Origin: Cyclobacterium sp.
Lineage (GTDB): Bacteria; Bacteroidota; Bacteroidia; Cytophagales; Cyclobacteriaceae
Reading direction: 5' to 3'
NCBI RefSeq assembly: GCF_014762705.1
Contig: NZ_JABURL010000106.1
Coordinates: 1-64,000 of the forward strand
Length of the DNA stretch: 64,000 nt
Made by a program: the position numbers and the translations under genes
Part shown: positions 39,895-49,530 of the stretch, piece after piece
Layout: the number at the start of each line of letters is the position of its first letter
Position numbering within the stretch: position 1 is the first letter of the stretch
The notes under the pieces: model-generated
Databases searched by the model: none
Seen by the model: the letters and a program-made list of their open reading frames with translations, nothing else
Told to the model about the DNA's origin: nothing

Positions 39895-42800
39895 ATGGCC
39901 AAGAAACTCAGAGACGAAGATTTGATTTTAAATATCGTGGTCAATGGTGACCGGGGTAAAAAGGAAATTGGTGAACTGGAGAGAGCGGTAAAGGATACCA
40001 ATGCCGAATTACGTGCGCTGGAACGGGAAGAAAAAAAGCTTCGCAGATCCGGTAAGCAAAATACCGAACAGTACAAAGCAGTAACTGATGCAATCAAGCA
40101 GAAAAATAATGCCTTGAACATTGCCGAATCCAGATTAAAGGTTCTTCGTTCTCAAATCGATGTAAATAAAATGTCCCTGGTAGATCTCAGGCGGGAAATG
40201 AACAGGGTGCGACGATTGCGCGATCTTGCAGCCCCCCACACAGAGCAATGGCGAAAGCATGACGAAAGGCTAAAAGAAGTCACAACCCGTTACCAGGAGC
40301 TGGATGGGCGAGCCAGGGCAACCGGATCCTCCCTGCAGCGGATGGCTGGCAGGTTTAATCACTACATCGGAGTACTAACAGCTGGATTTGCCACCATGTT
40401 TGCGGCGGTTTCCGGCATCAGGAAGACCATCAACGATTTCGCCGAGTTTGATGATAAGCTGGCTGATGTGATGAAAACCACCAACATGACCAAAGAGGAG
40501 GTCAGGGAGCTAAATGAGGAACTTAAAAAAATCGACACACGAACATCTCAAAATGACCTGTTGGGTTTATCTCGGGTTGCAGGTAAATTGGGTATCCAGG
40601 GAAAGGAAGACATCCTGGGTTTTGTCCGGGCATCCGATCAGATCGGCGTAGCCCTTTCAGAAGACCTGGGAGGGGATGTAGAAGCAGCGATTACCCAGGT
40701 CGGAAAATTAGTTGATATCTTTAAAATAGATGAAGATGTTCCACTAGAGGAAGCTTTATTAAAAGTAGGATCAGCCATTAATGAGCTAGGAATGGCATCT
40801 ACTGCGAACGAGGGGTATATCGTTGAATTCACCAGGCGAATGGCTGGCGTTGGCCCCCTGGCTAATGTTTCCATTAACGATTTGATGGGAATGGCAGCTA
40901 CTTTGGATAGCCTGGGACAAACGTCCGAGGTAAGCACCACGGCACTTTCAAAGCTATTCCTGGAAATGGCAAAAAATTCTGATGTATTTGCCAAATATGC
41001 TTCCATGGATGCCTCCGGTTTCAGGGAGTTGCTCAATAGTGATGCAAACGAGGCATTTTTACGTGTTCTGGAAGGGGTTAAAAATAATGCTGATGGATTG
41101 ACCAACCTAGCAGACACCCTAGGGGATTTGGGCCAGGACGGCGGCCGTGTCATCGGTGTGCTGGGATCACTGGCCAACAATACCGGAAAACTGCGCCAAC
41201 AGCAGGAATTATCCAACCAGGCATTTGAGAGAGGTACTAGTCTTACCGAGGAATTTGGTATCAAGAATGAGACTGCCCAGGCTCAATTGGAGAAAGCCAG
41301 GAAAGGTCTTCAAAATATGGTAGTCGAGTTGGGGGAGAAGCTGATGCCTGTGATGACGGTAAGCACCAACGGGTTTACCTATTTCGTCCGTATTTTAACG
41401 GTTCTCTTTGATTTTATTCAGGACAATTGGAAGCTGATCACCACGCTAACCGCTGCTATTGTTGGCTATAATGCAGCCATTTTCATCACCAATTCCAGAA
41501 TGCAAGCCTTTACCCTTTTGGCAAAACTCAAGGTTTTTTGGGACAATGCCATGAGGGCTTCTGCTTTGCTTGCCGCTGCGGCCCAGGCATTGTTTACCGG
41601 TAATATTGGCCGGGCGTCTGCAGCTATGAGGGTGTTTAATTTGGTAGTAAGGGCAAACCCACTTGGTATATTGGTTTCCGTGTTGGCCGCAGTTGGCGTT
41701 GCGGTATATCAATATTCCAAAAACCTTACAGCTGCAGAAAGGGCTCAAAAGGCTCTTAATAAAGTAAGCGAGGATGCCAGGGAATCCATTGTTGATGAGA
41801 AAATCAAAATGGAAAGGCTCCTGGCTGTGGCAAGGGACAAAACCCAATCTGATGAAAATCGCCAAAAAGCGATAAAGGCACTCAATGACCTTTCTCCTAA
41901 ATATCTTGGTGCCTTGGATCTGGAAACAATTCAAACTGAAAAAGCCACCAAGGCTGCTGAAAACTACATCAAGGCACTATTAAAGGAAGCTAAGGTAAAA
42001 GCTGCGAACCGAAGGCTTGAAGAAATTGCTCAGGAGCGGCAAGATCTGGTGAAAAATGCATCTGACATTCCGTTTTTCAGTATGGACAATGTAAAAGCTG
42101 CGATAGTGGGTAGGGGCAATGTGATTGCTTCCAGAGTGGCTGAGGAAGCCAAAGCGCTTAAAGCTGAAGAAGAGGCATTGACCAAAATACTTAAAGAAAA
42201 TGCCGATGATATCGTGGCCACCATCACCGGTAATGCTCCCGGAACAAGTACGCCGGGACCGAATTCCGGAGAATCATCCTCAACATCACCGTCTTCCTCA
42301 TCATCTTCTTCCCAAAACGACAAACTTGCCAACGAACTCCAAAAACAAGCTGAATACCGGCAAAAAGTCCTGGAAGGCCAAATGTCTCTCATCGAGCAGG
42401 AACGCCTGGCTTACCAAAAACGCCTGCAAGAAGCCGGGATATTTGGAAAGCAGCGGGAGGACATGACCAAGGAAGAAATCCGTGTAAAAGAAGCTCTTGA
42501 AAAAGAGCATTACGCCAACCTCAATCAACTCGATGCCGATGCCCTGAAAACATCCATCGAGCAGAAACAGACCGCTTTCAATCAGGAATTACAGGAGCTC
42601 AGGATTGCCCACAATGAGCAATACAAGGAAATCAAATCCCTGGAAGAAGCCCGGGCTTTCCTCAGAGACGATCTTTCCGCTGAAGCACTTGCCGGCCTGC
42701 GAAACATGCGCCAGGCACAACAGGAAATTGATAAAAAATTCAGAAGGGAAGAGGAAGCTTTGGTGAAGGCACATTTGCAAGATCTTCAAAGTGAACTGAG

Positions 42801-43947
42801 GGCCGTCCTGGAGACTGGCCAATGGGAGGGCCTGGATCTGTCAGATCGGATTCTTTCTGACGAAGAAAGGGAAACCATCAATGCCCGCCTGGCAGAGGTC
42901 CGGCAGCAACTCAGCGAACTTGGCTTGGGTACCGGTACCGAAATAGCCGAAGACCGGGGCATGCGTCGATCCAATGTCGATGTGCTTGGTTTCACTCCGG
43001 ATGATTGGGAAACGTTTTTTTCCAACCTCAGGCAGGGGGCGGTTTCCATGGATGGGTTGCTCATGGCCACTCAGTCACTGGGTCAGGTTTGGTCCCAGTA
43101 CAATGCCATGCGAACGGCCGGAGAGCAAAGAGAGCTGCAGCAGTTCGAAATGGCTAACCAACAAAAGGAAGCTGCCCTGAAAAAAAGACTTGAAAACGGG
43201 GTAATTACCCAGGAGCAATACAATCAACAGGTAGATCGGCTCAATGCCGAACTGGACAAAAAGAGGGCGGTATATGAGCGTAACAGAGCGAAGCGTGAGC
43301 GCAACGTTGCGCTTATGTCCGCCATCGTCAATACCGCTGCCGGCGTGGCCAAATCTCTGCCAAACCTGGTGTTGGCTGCAGCTGTGGGTTTGATGGGTGG
43401 TCTGCAGATCGCTACCATCAAAAAAGAACCCTTACCGGAGATCCCGGGAGCGGAAAAGGGAGGTTACGCAAATGTGGTTAGGAAACAAGATAAAAGAATG
43501 TTTCGGTCCAGAGGCTTTGCAGGTCCGGGCTATGTCGATGATCCGCGTATCCTGGTAGCAGAAAGCGGACGTGAGTTCGTGGCCAGTAACGAGGCCTACG
43601 AAAATCCAACCATTCGGCCAGTCCTGGATGCCATCGATACGGCTCAAAAGAACGGTACCATTTCGAGCATCAACCTGGAAAAAGTCATGGCCAGGCGAAT
43701 GGAAATGTTCAACATGCCCGGCAGGCAAAAAGGTGGATACGCCACTGATCAGGGCAGCACTCCCGCTCCCCGCCCCGTTACCGACAACGAAACCAAAGAA
43801 CTGATCAGGCAAAATAACCAGTTGATGTCCGATCTGAGAAGTGAAATCCAAAAAGGAATCCGGGCAGAAGTCAGCCTGTTGGGCCGACGTGGATTTTACG
43901 AAGCAGAAAAAGACTATAAGAAAATCGAACAAAACATAAACCTGTAA
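39895..43947 (+). CDS. Tail tape measure protein
   Basis: This 1350-aa protein has a coiled-coil N-terminus (ELERAVKDTNAELRALEREEKKL, landmark), then a TMP core near residues 200-480. Hydrophobic segments lie near 150-175, 505-530, 590-615 and 1145-1175. A Ser/Pro-rich break (residues about 780-805) is followed by long coiled coils and a C-terminal Gly-rich part. The length would fit a tail of roughly 200 nm by the usual 0.15 nm per residue rule. It sets tail length and may help DNA entry. The start follows the upstream gene by two bases. Confidence 0.9.
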   Translation: MAKKLRDEDLILNIVVNGDRGKKEIGELERAVKDTNAELRALEREEKKLRRSGKQNTEQYKAVTDAIKQKNNALNIAESRLKVLRSQIDVNKMSLVDLRREMNRVRRLRDLAAPHTEQWRKHDERLKEVTTRYQELDGRARATGSSLQRMAGRFNHYIGVLTAGFATMFAAVSGIRKTINDFAEFDDKLADVMKTTNMTKEEVRELNEELKKIDTRTSQNDLLGLSRVAGKLGIQGKEDILGFVRASDQIGVALSEDLGGDVEAAITQVGKLVDIFKIDEDVPLEEALLKVGSAINELGMASTANEGYIVEFTRRMAGVGPLANVSINDLMGMAATLDSLGQTSEVSTTALSKLFLEMAKNSDVFAKYASMDASGFRELLNSDANEAFLRVLEGVKNNADGLTNLADTLGDLGQDGGRVIGVLGSLANNTGKLRQQQELSNQAFERGTSLTEEFGIKNETAQAQLEKARKGLQNMVVELGEKLMPVMTVSTNGFTYFVRILTVLFDFIQDNWKLITTLTAAIVGYNAAIFITNSRMQAFTLLAKLKVFWDNAMRASALLAAAAQALFTGNIGRASAAMRVFNLVVRANPLGILVSVLAAVGVAVYQYSKNLTAAERAQKALNKVSEDARESIVDEKIKMERLLAVARDKTQSDENRQKAIKALNDLSPKYLGALDLETIQTEKATKAAENYIKALLKEAKVKAANRRLEEIAQERQDLVKNASDIPFFSMDNVKAAIVGRGNVIASRVAEEAKALKAEEEALTKILKENADDIVATITGNAPGTSTPGPNSGESSSTSPSSSSSSSQNDKLANELQKQAEYRQKVLEGQMSLIEQERLAYQKRLQEAGIFGKQREDMTKEEIRVKEALEKEHYANLNQLDADALKTSIEQKQTAFNQELQELRIAHNEQYKEIKSLEEARAFLRDDLSAEALAGLRNMRQAQQEIDKKFRREEEALVKAHLQDLQSELRAVLETGQWEGLDLSDRILSDEERETINARLAEVRQQLSELGLGTGTEIAEDRGMRRSNVDVLGFTPDDWETFFSNLRQGAVSMDGLLMATQSLGQVWSQYNAMRTAGEQRELQQFEMANQQKEAALKKRLENGVITQEQYNQQVDRLNAELDKKRAVYERNRAKRERNVALMSAIVNTAAGVAKSLPNLVLAAAVGLMGGLQIATIKKEPLPEIPGAEKGGYANVVRKQDKRMFRSRGFAGPGYVDDPRILVAESGREFVASNEAYENPTIRPVLDAIDTAQKNGTISSINLEKVMARRMEMFNMPGRQKGGYATDQGSTPAPRPVTDNETKELIRQNNQLMSDLRSEIQKGIRAEVSLLGRRGFYEAEKDYKKIEQNINL

Positions 43948-43950
43948 CCG

Positions 43951-45762
43951 ATGCTTAAAATGCTGCTGCAGGGGGTGCCGGTCAATTACCCTCAGGATAT
44001 ATCTCTAAATCTCATATATGAGAATCCCTTCTTTTTCAATGATCGGATTCCTTCCAATCATTCACTTAATTTCTCAGTTCCTGCCACCAATCATAATCTG
44101 AAGCTGTTCAACCGGCCTGACAGAATGAACAGCTTTAATTCCTTCAGAGAGTATGACGGTTTTGAAATTTATTTTGGCACCGTCCGGATACTTACCGGGG
44201 TGCTGGTAGTACAGGAATTTGAGCGGGACATCAAGTGCTTTTTTCGTGGATCAGTGATCACCGATGGCATGAAGTCACCCCTATTTCAGTTACCAATGAC
44301 CTATTACGGATTTGGTACGCAGACCGGTTCGAATAACCTATTTGATCCCGACTATTGGGCTTCGGATTACCGGGAACTCATTTGGCCTACGCTTTTCAAT
44401 AACTCCGATTTTTGCGCGCCCGTTATGCGAATTGCAGACGAACCCTGGCCATACCTGAATGATCCTAATGATATACCAAAAAATGCGGGAAACTTTGCCA
44501 CGCTCAAACAATACATCAACTTTTTCAATGCCAGGGAGGAAAATTACGTGCTGTATGGTTCAAGCTCTCCGGTACATACCGTGGTCTTTCCCTTCCCCAG
44601 GGCGAGGTATATCTTTGAGGCCTTTTTTGATGGCAGGCTGGATGTGAATCCTTTCGCCAGCGGAGAACTTGAAAAAATTGTGCTATCCAGTACCTACCAT
44701 CCCAGGTATAACGAATCGCTGCTTTCCATCCGGAGAGGTATTCTCCTGGACGGTTACAGCTCCGGAGGTGAAGCACCGGACAATTTCTTTTACCTGAATT
44801 CCTTTCTCCCAAGTCTGCCGGCAAATGAGCTGGTCAGGGAATTATTGAAGTTGGTCGCAGCCACCATGTTCCCGGCAGGCAATGGGTTTAGTATTCGCAC
44901 CAATGCCGATATTCTGAGCGATCCGGGACAAGTCAATTGGGATGCCAAAAGGATCAACTTACTTACCATTGGTAAGCGGGAGGGAGAAAGCTACGCCTAC
45001 GGTTACGGGCAGGCTATTGAGGGCATCGAAGAGTTCAACGGCGTTGAGGTAGACCATGTGTCGGATTTATACAATTACTTGGTACCCTCAGAAGGGGAAA
45101 TTGACGTTTATGTCCGGGACACCAAAGAGCTTTGGACAAAGCGGCTTCGCGAAAAGGCAGATCCCCAGGATCCACAGCGTTACCTTTTTGATTTGAAAGG
45201 CACAGGCCTTGGTGCGGCACCTTCAGAGGATCAGGCAGGCTTTGACATGAAACCCAACCTGGAGCCAGTCCGGATGGGAATCCATGAATACTGGCATGAA
45301 GACAGTAATGGCAGTGGGATAGAGCTGGGAAGCTGGTATGTACCTGAGTTTAAGGGCAATCGCCTGGCACGGCCTGAGCGTCCTCAAATCGGCTTATTTC
45401 ATGGAGTCCGGGAAAGCTTCAGTACCTTATCCGGATCTGAGAATTCTCCCAACCTTTATCCCTTAATGACTCCCCATAATTATGATGCGCATGGCAATCG
45501 GCTGGGAGATCTTTCCCTGGAATGGGAAGGACCTGACGGCTTGCTTGCCAACTTCCACAGTTCATACAGCGATTACATTGCTCAGGAAAAGCGGTATGTC
45601 AGAGGTCTATTTTTGTTGAAAGCCCTGGATTTGAAAAACATGGATTTAAGCAGGAAGGTGTTTCTAAAGGGGATGAACTTTTTTATTGAGCGCATCAATA
45701 TCACCATCCGGCAAAATAAGATTGAGCCAGCCCAGGTAGATCTGGTCCAGGCAGATCTGTAG
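43951..45762 (+). CDS. Distal tail / tail tip protein
   Basis: This is a 603-aa protein starting four bases after the tape measure. The N-terminal part (YPQDISLNLIYENPFFFNDRIPS, landmark, then FSVPATNHNLKLFNRPDR) is typical of the distal tail proteins that follow tape measures in Bacteroidota phages. The rest is beta-rich with a carbohydrate-binding-like C-terminus. It probably forms the ring or hub at the tail tip. Assigned by order and by this N-terminal pattern. Confidence 0.68.
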   Translation: MLKMLLQGVPVNYPQDISLNLIYENPFFFNDRIPSNHSLNFSVPATNHNLKLFNRPDRMNSFNSFREYDGFEIYFGTVRILTGVLVVQEFERDIKCFFRGSVITDGMKSPLFQLPMTYYGFGTQTGSNNLFDPDYWASDYRELIWPTLFNNSDFCAPVMRIADEPWPYLNDPNDIPKNAGNFATLKQYINFFNAREENYVLYGSSSPVHTVVFPFPRARYIFEAFFDGRLDVNPFASGELEKIVLSSTYHPRYNESLLSIRRGILLDGYSSGGEAPDNFFYLNSFLPSLPANELVRELLKLVAATMFPAGNGFSIRTNADILSDPGQVNWDAKRINLLTIGKREGESYAYGYGQAIEGIEEFNGVEVDHVSDLYNYLVPSEGEIDVYVRDTKELWTKRLREKADPQDPQRYLFDLKGTGLGAAPSEDQAGFDMKPNLEPVRMGIHEYWHEDSNGSGIELGSWYVPEFKGNRLARPERPQIGLFHGVRESFSTLSGSENSPNLYPLMTPHNYDAHGNRLGDLSLEWEGPDGLLANFHSSYSDYIAQEKRYVRGLFLLKALDLKNMDLSRKVFLKGMNFFIERINITIRQNKIEPAQVDLVQADL

Positions 45763-45795
45763 CTGTCCTTTATCCGCTCCCAACTGTCAAGTAAT

Positions 45796-46359
45796 TTGGG
45801 TAAAAATTATTTGACAGACATGGCAGATGCTATCAAATTGAACAGCCTCATGAATGCTCACCTGCTCCACAGATCAGCGGAAATCATCATTGACATTTTT
45901 GACAAGAGCAAATGGGCACTGCTGTTTACTCCGGTCTTTGTTTTTTTTCAGACCTACATTTTTAACGATTACGATTATCTCAAATGGCTCGTGGTCCTCA
46001 TTGCCCTGGACACAGCACTGGGCTTTGGCCTGGCCATCAGTCGCCGTGAGATCGATAAGGATCGTTTTGGCGATATCCTGATTAAGATCATCGTCTACAG
46101 CTCCTGCCTTATCGTGGGCCACGTACTGGAAAACTTCACCGTCTCCGGAGACACTATTCCCGGAGGCAATTACATGAAGCTGCTGATCTACGTGGCCATT
46201 ATCATCAAAGAAGCCATTTCTGTTCTGGACAATGCCGGCAAGATATCCAAAAAGCTGGTCCCGAAATTTATCCTTGAGCGCCTGAAAGGATTTGACGAAA
46301 CAGGCGATTTCAAAAACTTCAAAGACCCTTCTAAACCCAACCATGATGAACAAAAATAG
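45796..46359 (+). CDS. Holin (phage_holin_4-like)
   Basis: This is a 187-aa membrane protein with about four hydrophobic segments (residues near 41-58, 63-82, 96-116 and 126-145). The pattern LVVLIALDTALGFGLAI followed by a basic loop and ILIKIIVYSSCLIVGHVLE matches the TcdE/phage_holin_4 family. It would open the inner membrane at lysis. It overlaps the DUF5675 gene by 17 bases and opens the lysis module. Confidence 0.85.
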   Translation: MGKNYLTDMADAIKLNSLMNAHLLHRSAEIIIDIFDKSKWALLFTPVFVFFQTYIFNDYDYLKWLVVLIALDTALGFGLAISRREIDKDRFGDILIKIIVYSSCLIVGHVLENFTVSGDTIPGGNYMKLLIYVAIIIKEAISVLDNAGKISKKLVPKFILERLKGFDETGDFKNFKDPSKPNHDEQK

Positions 46360-46762
46360 CCTCTCTATGATCCGGGATGTGCAATCCCCAAATGACACCA
46401 GAGGCCGGCTATTCGTGCTTGATGAAAATGGTGCCATTGTCTTTTTCTGTTTTACTCTGGAGCTTCCCTGGAAAGACAATCAGCAGAACATTTCCTGCAT
46501 TCCTGAAGGGCGGTATAAAGTCAAAAAACGGTCAAGCCAAAAGTATGGCAACCATCTTCATATTCTCGATGTACCGGGGCGCAGTTGGATCCTTATCCAT
46601 GAGGCGAATTTCGTTTCTCAGCTTCGTGGCTGCATAGCGATTGGGAAGGCCAGGGCGGACATCAATGGCGACGGCCTGGAGGACGTGACCGAATCGGTTA
46701 AGACCAAACATGCATTACTGGAGCTACTGCCCGATGAAACTGAAATTGTCATTCGGTCATGA
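46343..46762 (+). CDS. DUF5675 protein, endolysin-position candidate
   Basis: This is a 139-aa protein from the double ATG at 46343/46346, which overlaps the holin stop. Family landmarks are TRGRLFVLDENGAIVFFCFTLELPWK (landmark), CIPEGRYKVKKRSS and ILIHEANFVSQLRGCIAIGKA. DUF5675 proteins recur in phages. Position between holin and a spanin-like protein suggests that this is the cell-wall enzyme; no biochemical proof is known to me. The C-terminal end overlaps the next gene by four bases. Confidence 0.72.
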   Translation: MMNKNSLSMIRDVQSPNDTRGRLFVLDENGAIVFFCFTLELPWKDNQQNISCIPEGRYKVKKRSSQKYGNHLHILDVPGRSWILIHEANFVSQLRGCIAIGKARADINGDGLEDVTESVKTKHALLELLPDETEIVIRS

Positions 46763-47256
46763 GGGTATTTCTAATTATAGTGGTCATATCGCTGGGTTGC
46801 AACACCCAGAAGAAATTCAGTCGCAGCACCTCTGATCAGGAGCTGAATTACACCTACCAAACCATACAGACCGATGAAAAAGACCTTGAAAAAACAATTA
46901 CACTTGATGAATCAGCCATCACCAGAAGTGTATCCGGATCCTTTATTGAGATTGTCCCCCGGGGAGCTTTCCGAATTTCAGCGGATGGCAGCTTTGAGGG
47001 CGAAGCATCTCAGGTTAGGATCCATCGTAGGGATACCACCCAAAGCAGTGAAACCAGAAAGCTAAACCAGAAGGAAACCGATCAGAGACGCTCCGGATCA
47101 TTTACCAGCGAAGACCTGCAGGATAGCAGTTCTACCACTGACGAAGAAAAAGAAGTCAGCCGTACCCCTAATTTCTTCCTTTGGATAGGGATAGCCCTGG
47201 GTATACTGGTCCTGATCCTAGGCTTGAGATTTCTCTCAAAATTCAAATTATTCTAA
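46759..47256 (+). CDS. Unimolecular spanin-like lipoprotein
   Basis: This is a 165-aa protein with an N-terminal lipoprotein signal (MRVFLIIVVISLGC, Cys14 as acylation site). A polar Ser/Thr/Asp-rich region of about 115 residues follows, and a single C-terminal membrane segment at about 139-159 with a basic end (FLSKFKLF). Outer-membrane lipid anchor plus inner-membrane anchor in one chain is the layout of u-spanins (as in phage T1 gp11), which fuse the two membranes after holin and endolysin. It is third in the holin-DUF5675-spanin order. Confidence 0.7.
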   Translation: MRVFLIIVVISLGCNTQKKFSRSTSDQELNYTYQTIQTDEKDLEKTITLDESAITRSVSGSFIEIVPRGAFRISADGSFEGEASQVRIHRRDTTQSSETRKLNQKETDQRRSGSFTSEDLQDSSSTTDEEKEVSRTPNFFLWIGIALGILVLILGLRFLSKFKLF

Positions 47257-49530
47257 ATGGCCATCACCATCACACAGGTACCTCCCGCATTATGCTATGC
47301 CGGTAATCTTCCGGATATTATCGTCACCACAGATGATCCGGGACATGATTTCTCTATTACTATCGCCGGGGATCTTCTTTTGGAAGAATATTACACCGCC
47401 GATGCTGATGGAAATATCACCATTCCTCTTCGGGTACTGCTGGAAGAGCAGCTTTCCCTGCAGGTGCCGGACACGAACTTGTTTTCCCAATCCGAAGCTG
47501 TAAAGGATGTAGCATGTCTCCTGGGAAATGAAGGCATAGATTTCCGGATGGTTAAAGGCGGTGTAGACCGGAAGGATTTTAATACCTCGGATTTCCTTAC
47601 TCTAAACTGGCTCACCTGGCAGCCACAGGTAAAGCAGGTAAAATACCGGGATCCGGAATACCTTTCCTACTATGCACAAGAGCAGGTAACCGTAAAAGTA
47701 AAGGCCTTTTTCCAGGATGGAACAGATAGTACTGTAGATGCCTATGTATTGCAGGCAGGGAATCTTTATACCCTAAATGTCACCTTCGAACAGATTCACA
47801 GCCTATTTCCGAAGCAGCCTATATATTTCGATACCTGGATTGCTTCTGCAGATGGAGAGAATACCTGGCGGCAACGATACGTGTTAACAGACCAGGTCTT
47901 TGAATTTGACGACCTGTTTGTGTTTGAAAACACCCTTGGAGGTATCGACACCATTCGGTTCACCGGTCAAAAGACACTGCTCAATAAACAACAATTCGAT
48001 ACCGGAATTTTTTATGATGAATACGAGCTTGAGTTTGATATCAATCCGGACAAGGCGTATGAAAAAAATACTGGATTTTTCCGGAGTCGCCGGCAACTGT
48101 TTTGGTCACAGGATTTTTTCTCCAGTATGCAAAAGTACCTGGTACGCGGGGCAGAGCTCCGGCGGATCCTAACCAGGGAGCCACAGTTTGAGGCGGCCAG
48201 GTATGACCTGATTGCTTTTGATTTTCAGTTTGTATTTACCCGGCAGGTGGAGTATCTGGATTGGATATCGGATGAGCCGCTGGATCTCCTGGTGATCATC
48301 GGTCCTGATCAGGAGCCGTACTACCTGGTGCCTCGCATGTGGATCTTCCCGGAACTGGAAGATCCTACCGATGCCATTTTCCCGGTGCAGGTACCTGGCC
48401 AACAGGAATGGAAAGGCCTTACTTTTCAAACCATATTGGAATACCTGAGAAACGAATTGGAGATTCCTGCAGATGACAGGATCATTGAATCTGGGGTTTT
48501 TGAAATGACCGACAGCACTTCGGGAACGCTTACAGGTGCCTCCTGGGTAAGAAATGGAGTAATATATAATTACACTGGTCCGGTGGTATTGGTAGGCACC
48601 CCAGATGCGCCCGACAGCCGGTTTGATGTGATCTATACCCTGCCTTCCAATTCGGTAGGCTATCAGGAGGGTGTGCCATCTGAAGATCCTGTGGTTCCGA
48701 ATCCGCCTGCAGGTGAATTGGTATTGCATGAGATCCTTCGGTTAAATACTGGTGAAAACATCATTTCTCCCCAAAATCCGGAGGCCCCAGAGACCAAAAA
48801 TGAAGCGGGTAAATATGAATTGTATGCTGAAGTTTGGCGGCAAAATGTCCAGCCAAACACCTACTACGATTTCAAGATCGCTTACATTGGCTGGGCCTCT
48901 GATTACAGCACAAATCGGCAGCGCCCGCTGAATGGGTTCCTGATGGTAAATTTCGTTACCAATACAGTCAATAGCACAATTGATTGGGGTCGAACCCATC
49001 TATTGACTGTGGACATCGCCCCAAGGGGAGGGGATTTTGTATTGGTGCAGTTGGCCGCTCCCGAAGTTGCCATTTATGTCAAAAAGACCGCCTTCTACCA
49101 AACCCTGACTTTTGATTTTGCAGGTCCTAAATCCAAGACCGTTGCTGATTCCAGCCTTCGAAATGGACAGGGCTATGGAGAACTACCTGCAGGAGTCAGA
49201 TGGACAAGCCGCAACCAATTGGATTATGTACCTAGCTCCGGAGGTAGCATTCGTTTTGATTGTAATAGAGCTTATGGCTATGATGGTACCCCATTATCTG
49301 GAAATATGGTCATCGCTACGGCATACGCAAATAGTGGCTGCATGGCGAAAGTCCTGAACAATCGAAGTACTATGCCATCTATTTCAGTGCCCTCCGGAGT
49401 CGTGCTACACCATGCTGGAGGTAACCATGTTGCCTCGGAAATCAATGAATACCTGTTCATTTGTCACAAAGACAACAATGGCGAAGTGGTCAGAGTAAGT
49501 TACACCATCACCCAAGATCAATCCATATGA
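47257..49530 (+). CDS. Large baseplate/tail adhesin protein
   Basis: This is a 757-aa, beta-rich protein starting MAITITQVPPALCYAGNLPD directly after the spanin-like gene. The N-terminal 400 residues have the layout I associate with large tail proteins of Bacteroidota phages (strand-rich, aromatic, with a WISDEPLDLL-like part). The C-terminal 250 residues have jelly-roll-like repeats and many Gly/Ser/Asn. It is likely to be a baseplate or receptor-binding protein. The stop overlaps the next ATG (ATGA). Confidence 0.65.
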   Translation: MAITITQVPPALCYAGNLPDIIVTTDDPGHDFSITIAGDLLLEEYYTADADGNITIPLRVLLEEQLSLQVPDTNLFSQSEAVKDVACLLGNEGIDFRMVKGGVDRKDFNTSDFLTLNWLTWQPQVKQVKYRDPEYLSYYAQEQVTVKVKAFFQDGTDSTVDAYVLQAGNLYTLNVTFEQIHSLFPKQPIYFDTWIASADGENTWRQRYVLTDQVFEFDDLFVFENTLGGIDTIRFTGQKTLLNKQQFDTGIFYDEYELEFDINPDKAYEKNTGFFRSRRQLFWSQDFFSSMQKYLVRGAELRRILTREPQFEAARYDLIAFDFQFVFTRQVEYLDWISDEPLDLLVIIGPDQEPYYLVPRMWIFPELEDPTDAIFPVQVPGQQEWKGLTFQTILEYLRNELEIPADDRIIESGVFEMTDSTSGTLTGASWVRNGVIYNYTGPVVLVGTPDAPDSRFDVIYTLPSNSVGYQEGVPSEDPVVPNPPAGELVLHEILRLNTGENIISPQNPEAPETKNEAGKYELYAEVWRQNVQPNTYYDFKIAYIGWASDYSTNRQRPLNGFLMVNFVTNTVNSTIDWGRTHLLTVDIAPRGGDFVLVQLAAPEVAIYVKKTAFYQTLTFDFAGPKSKTVADSSLRNGQGYGELPAGVRWTSRNQLDYVPSSGGSIRFDCNRAYGYDGTPLSGNMVIATAYANSGCMAKVLNNRSTMPSISVPSGVVLHHAGGNHVASEINEYLFICHKDNNGEVVRVSYTITQDQSI

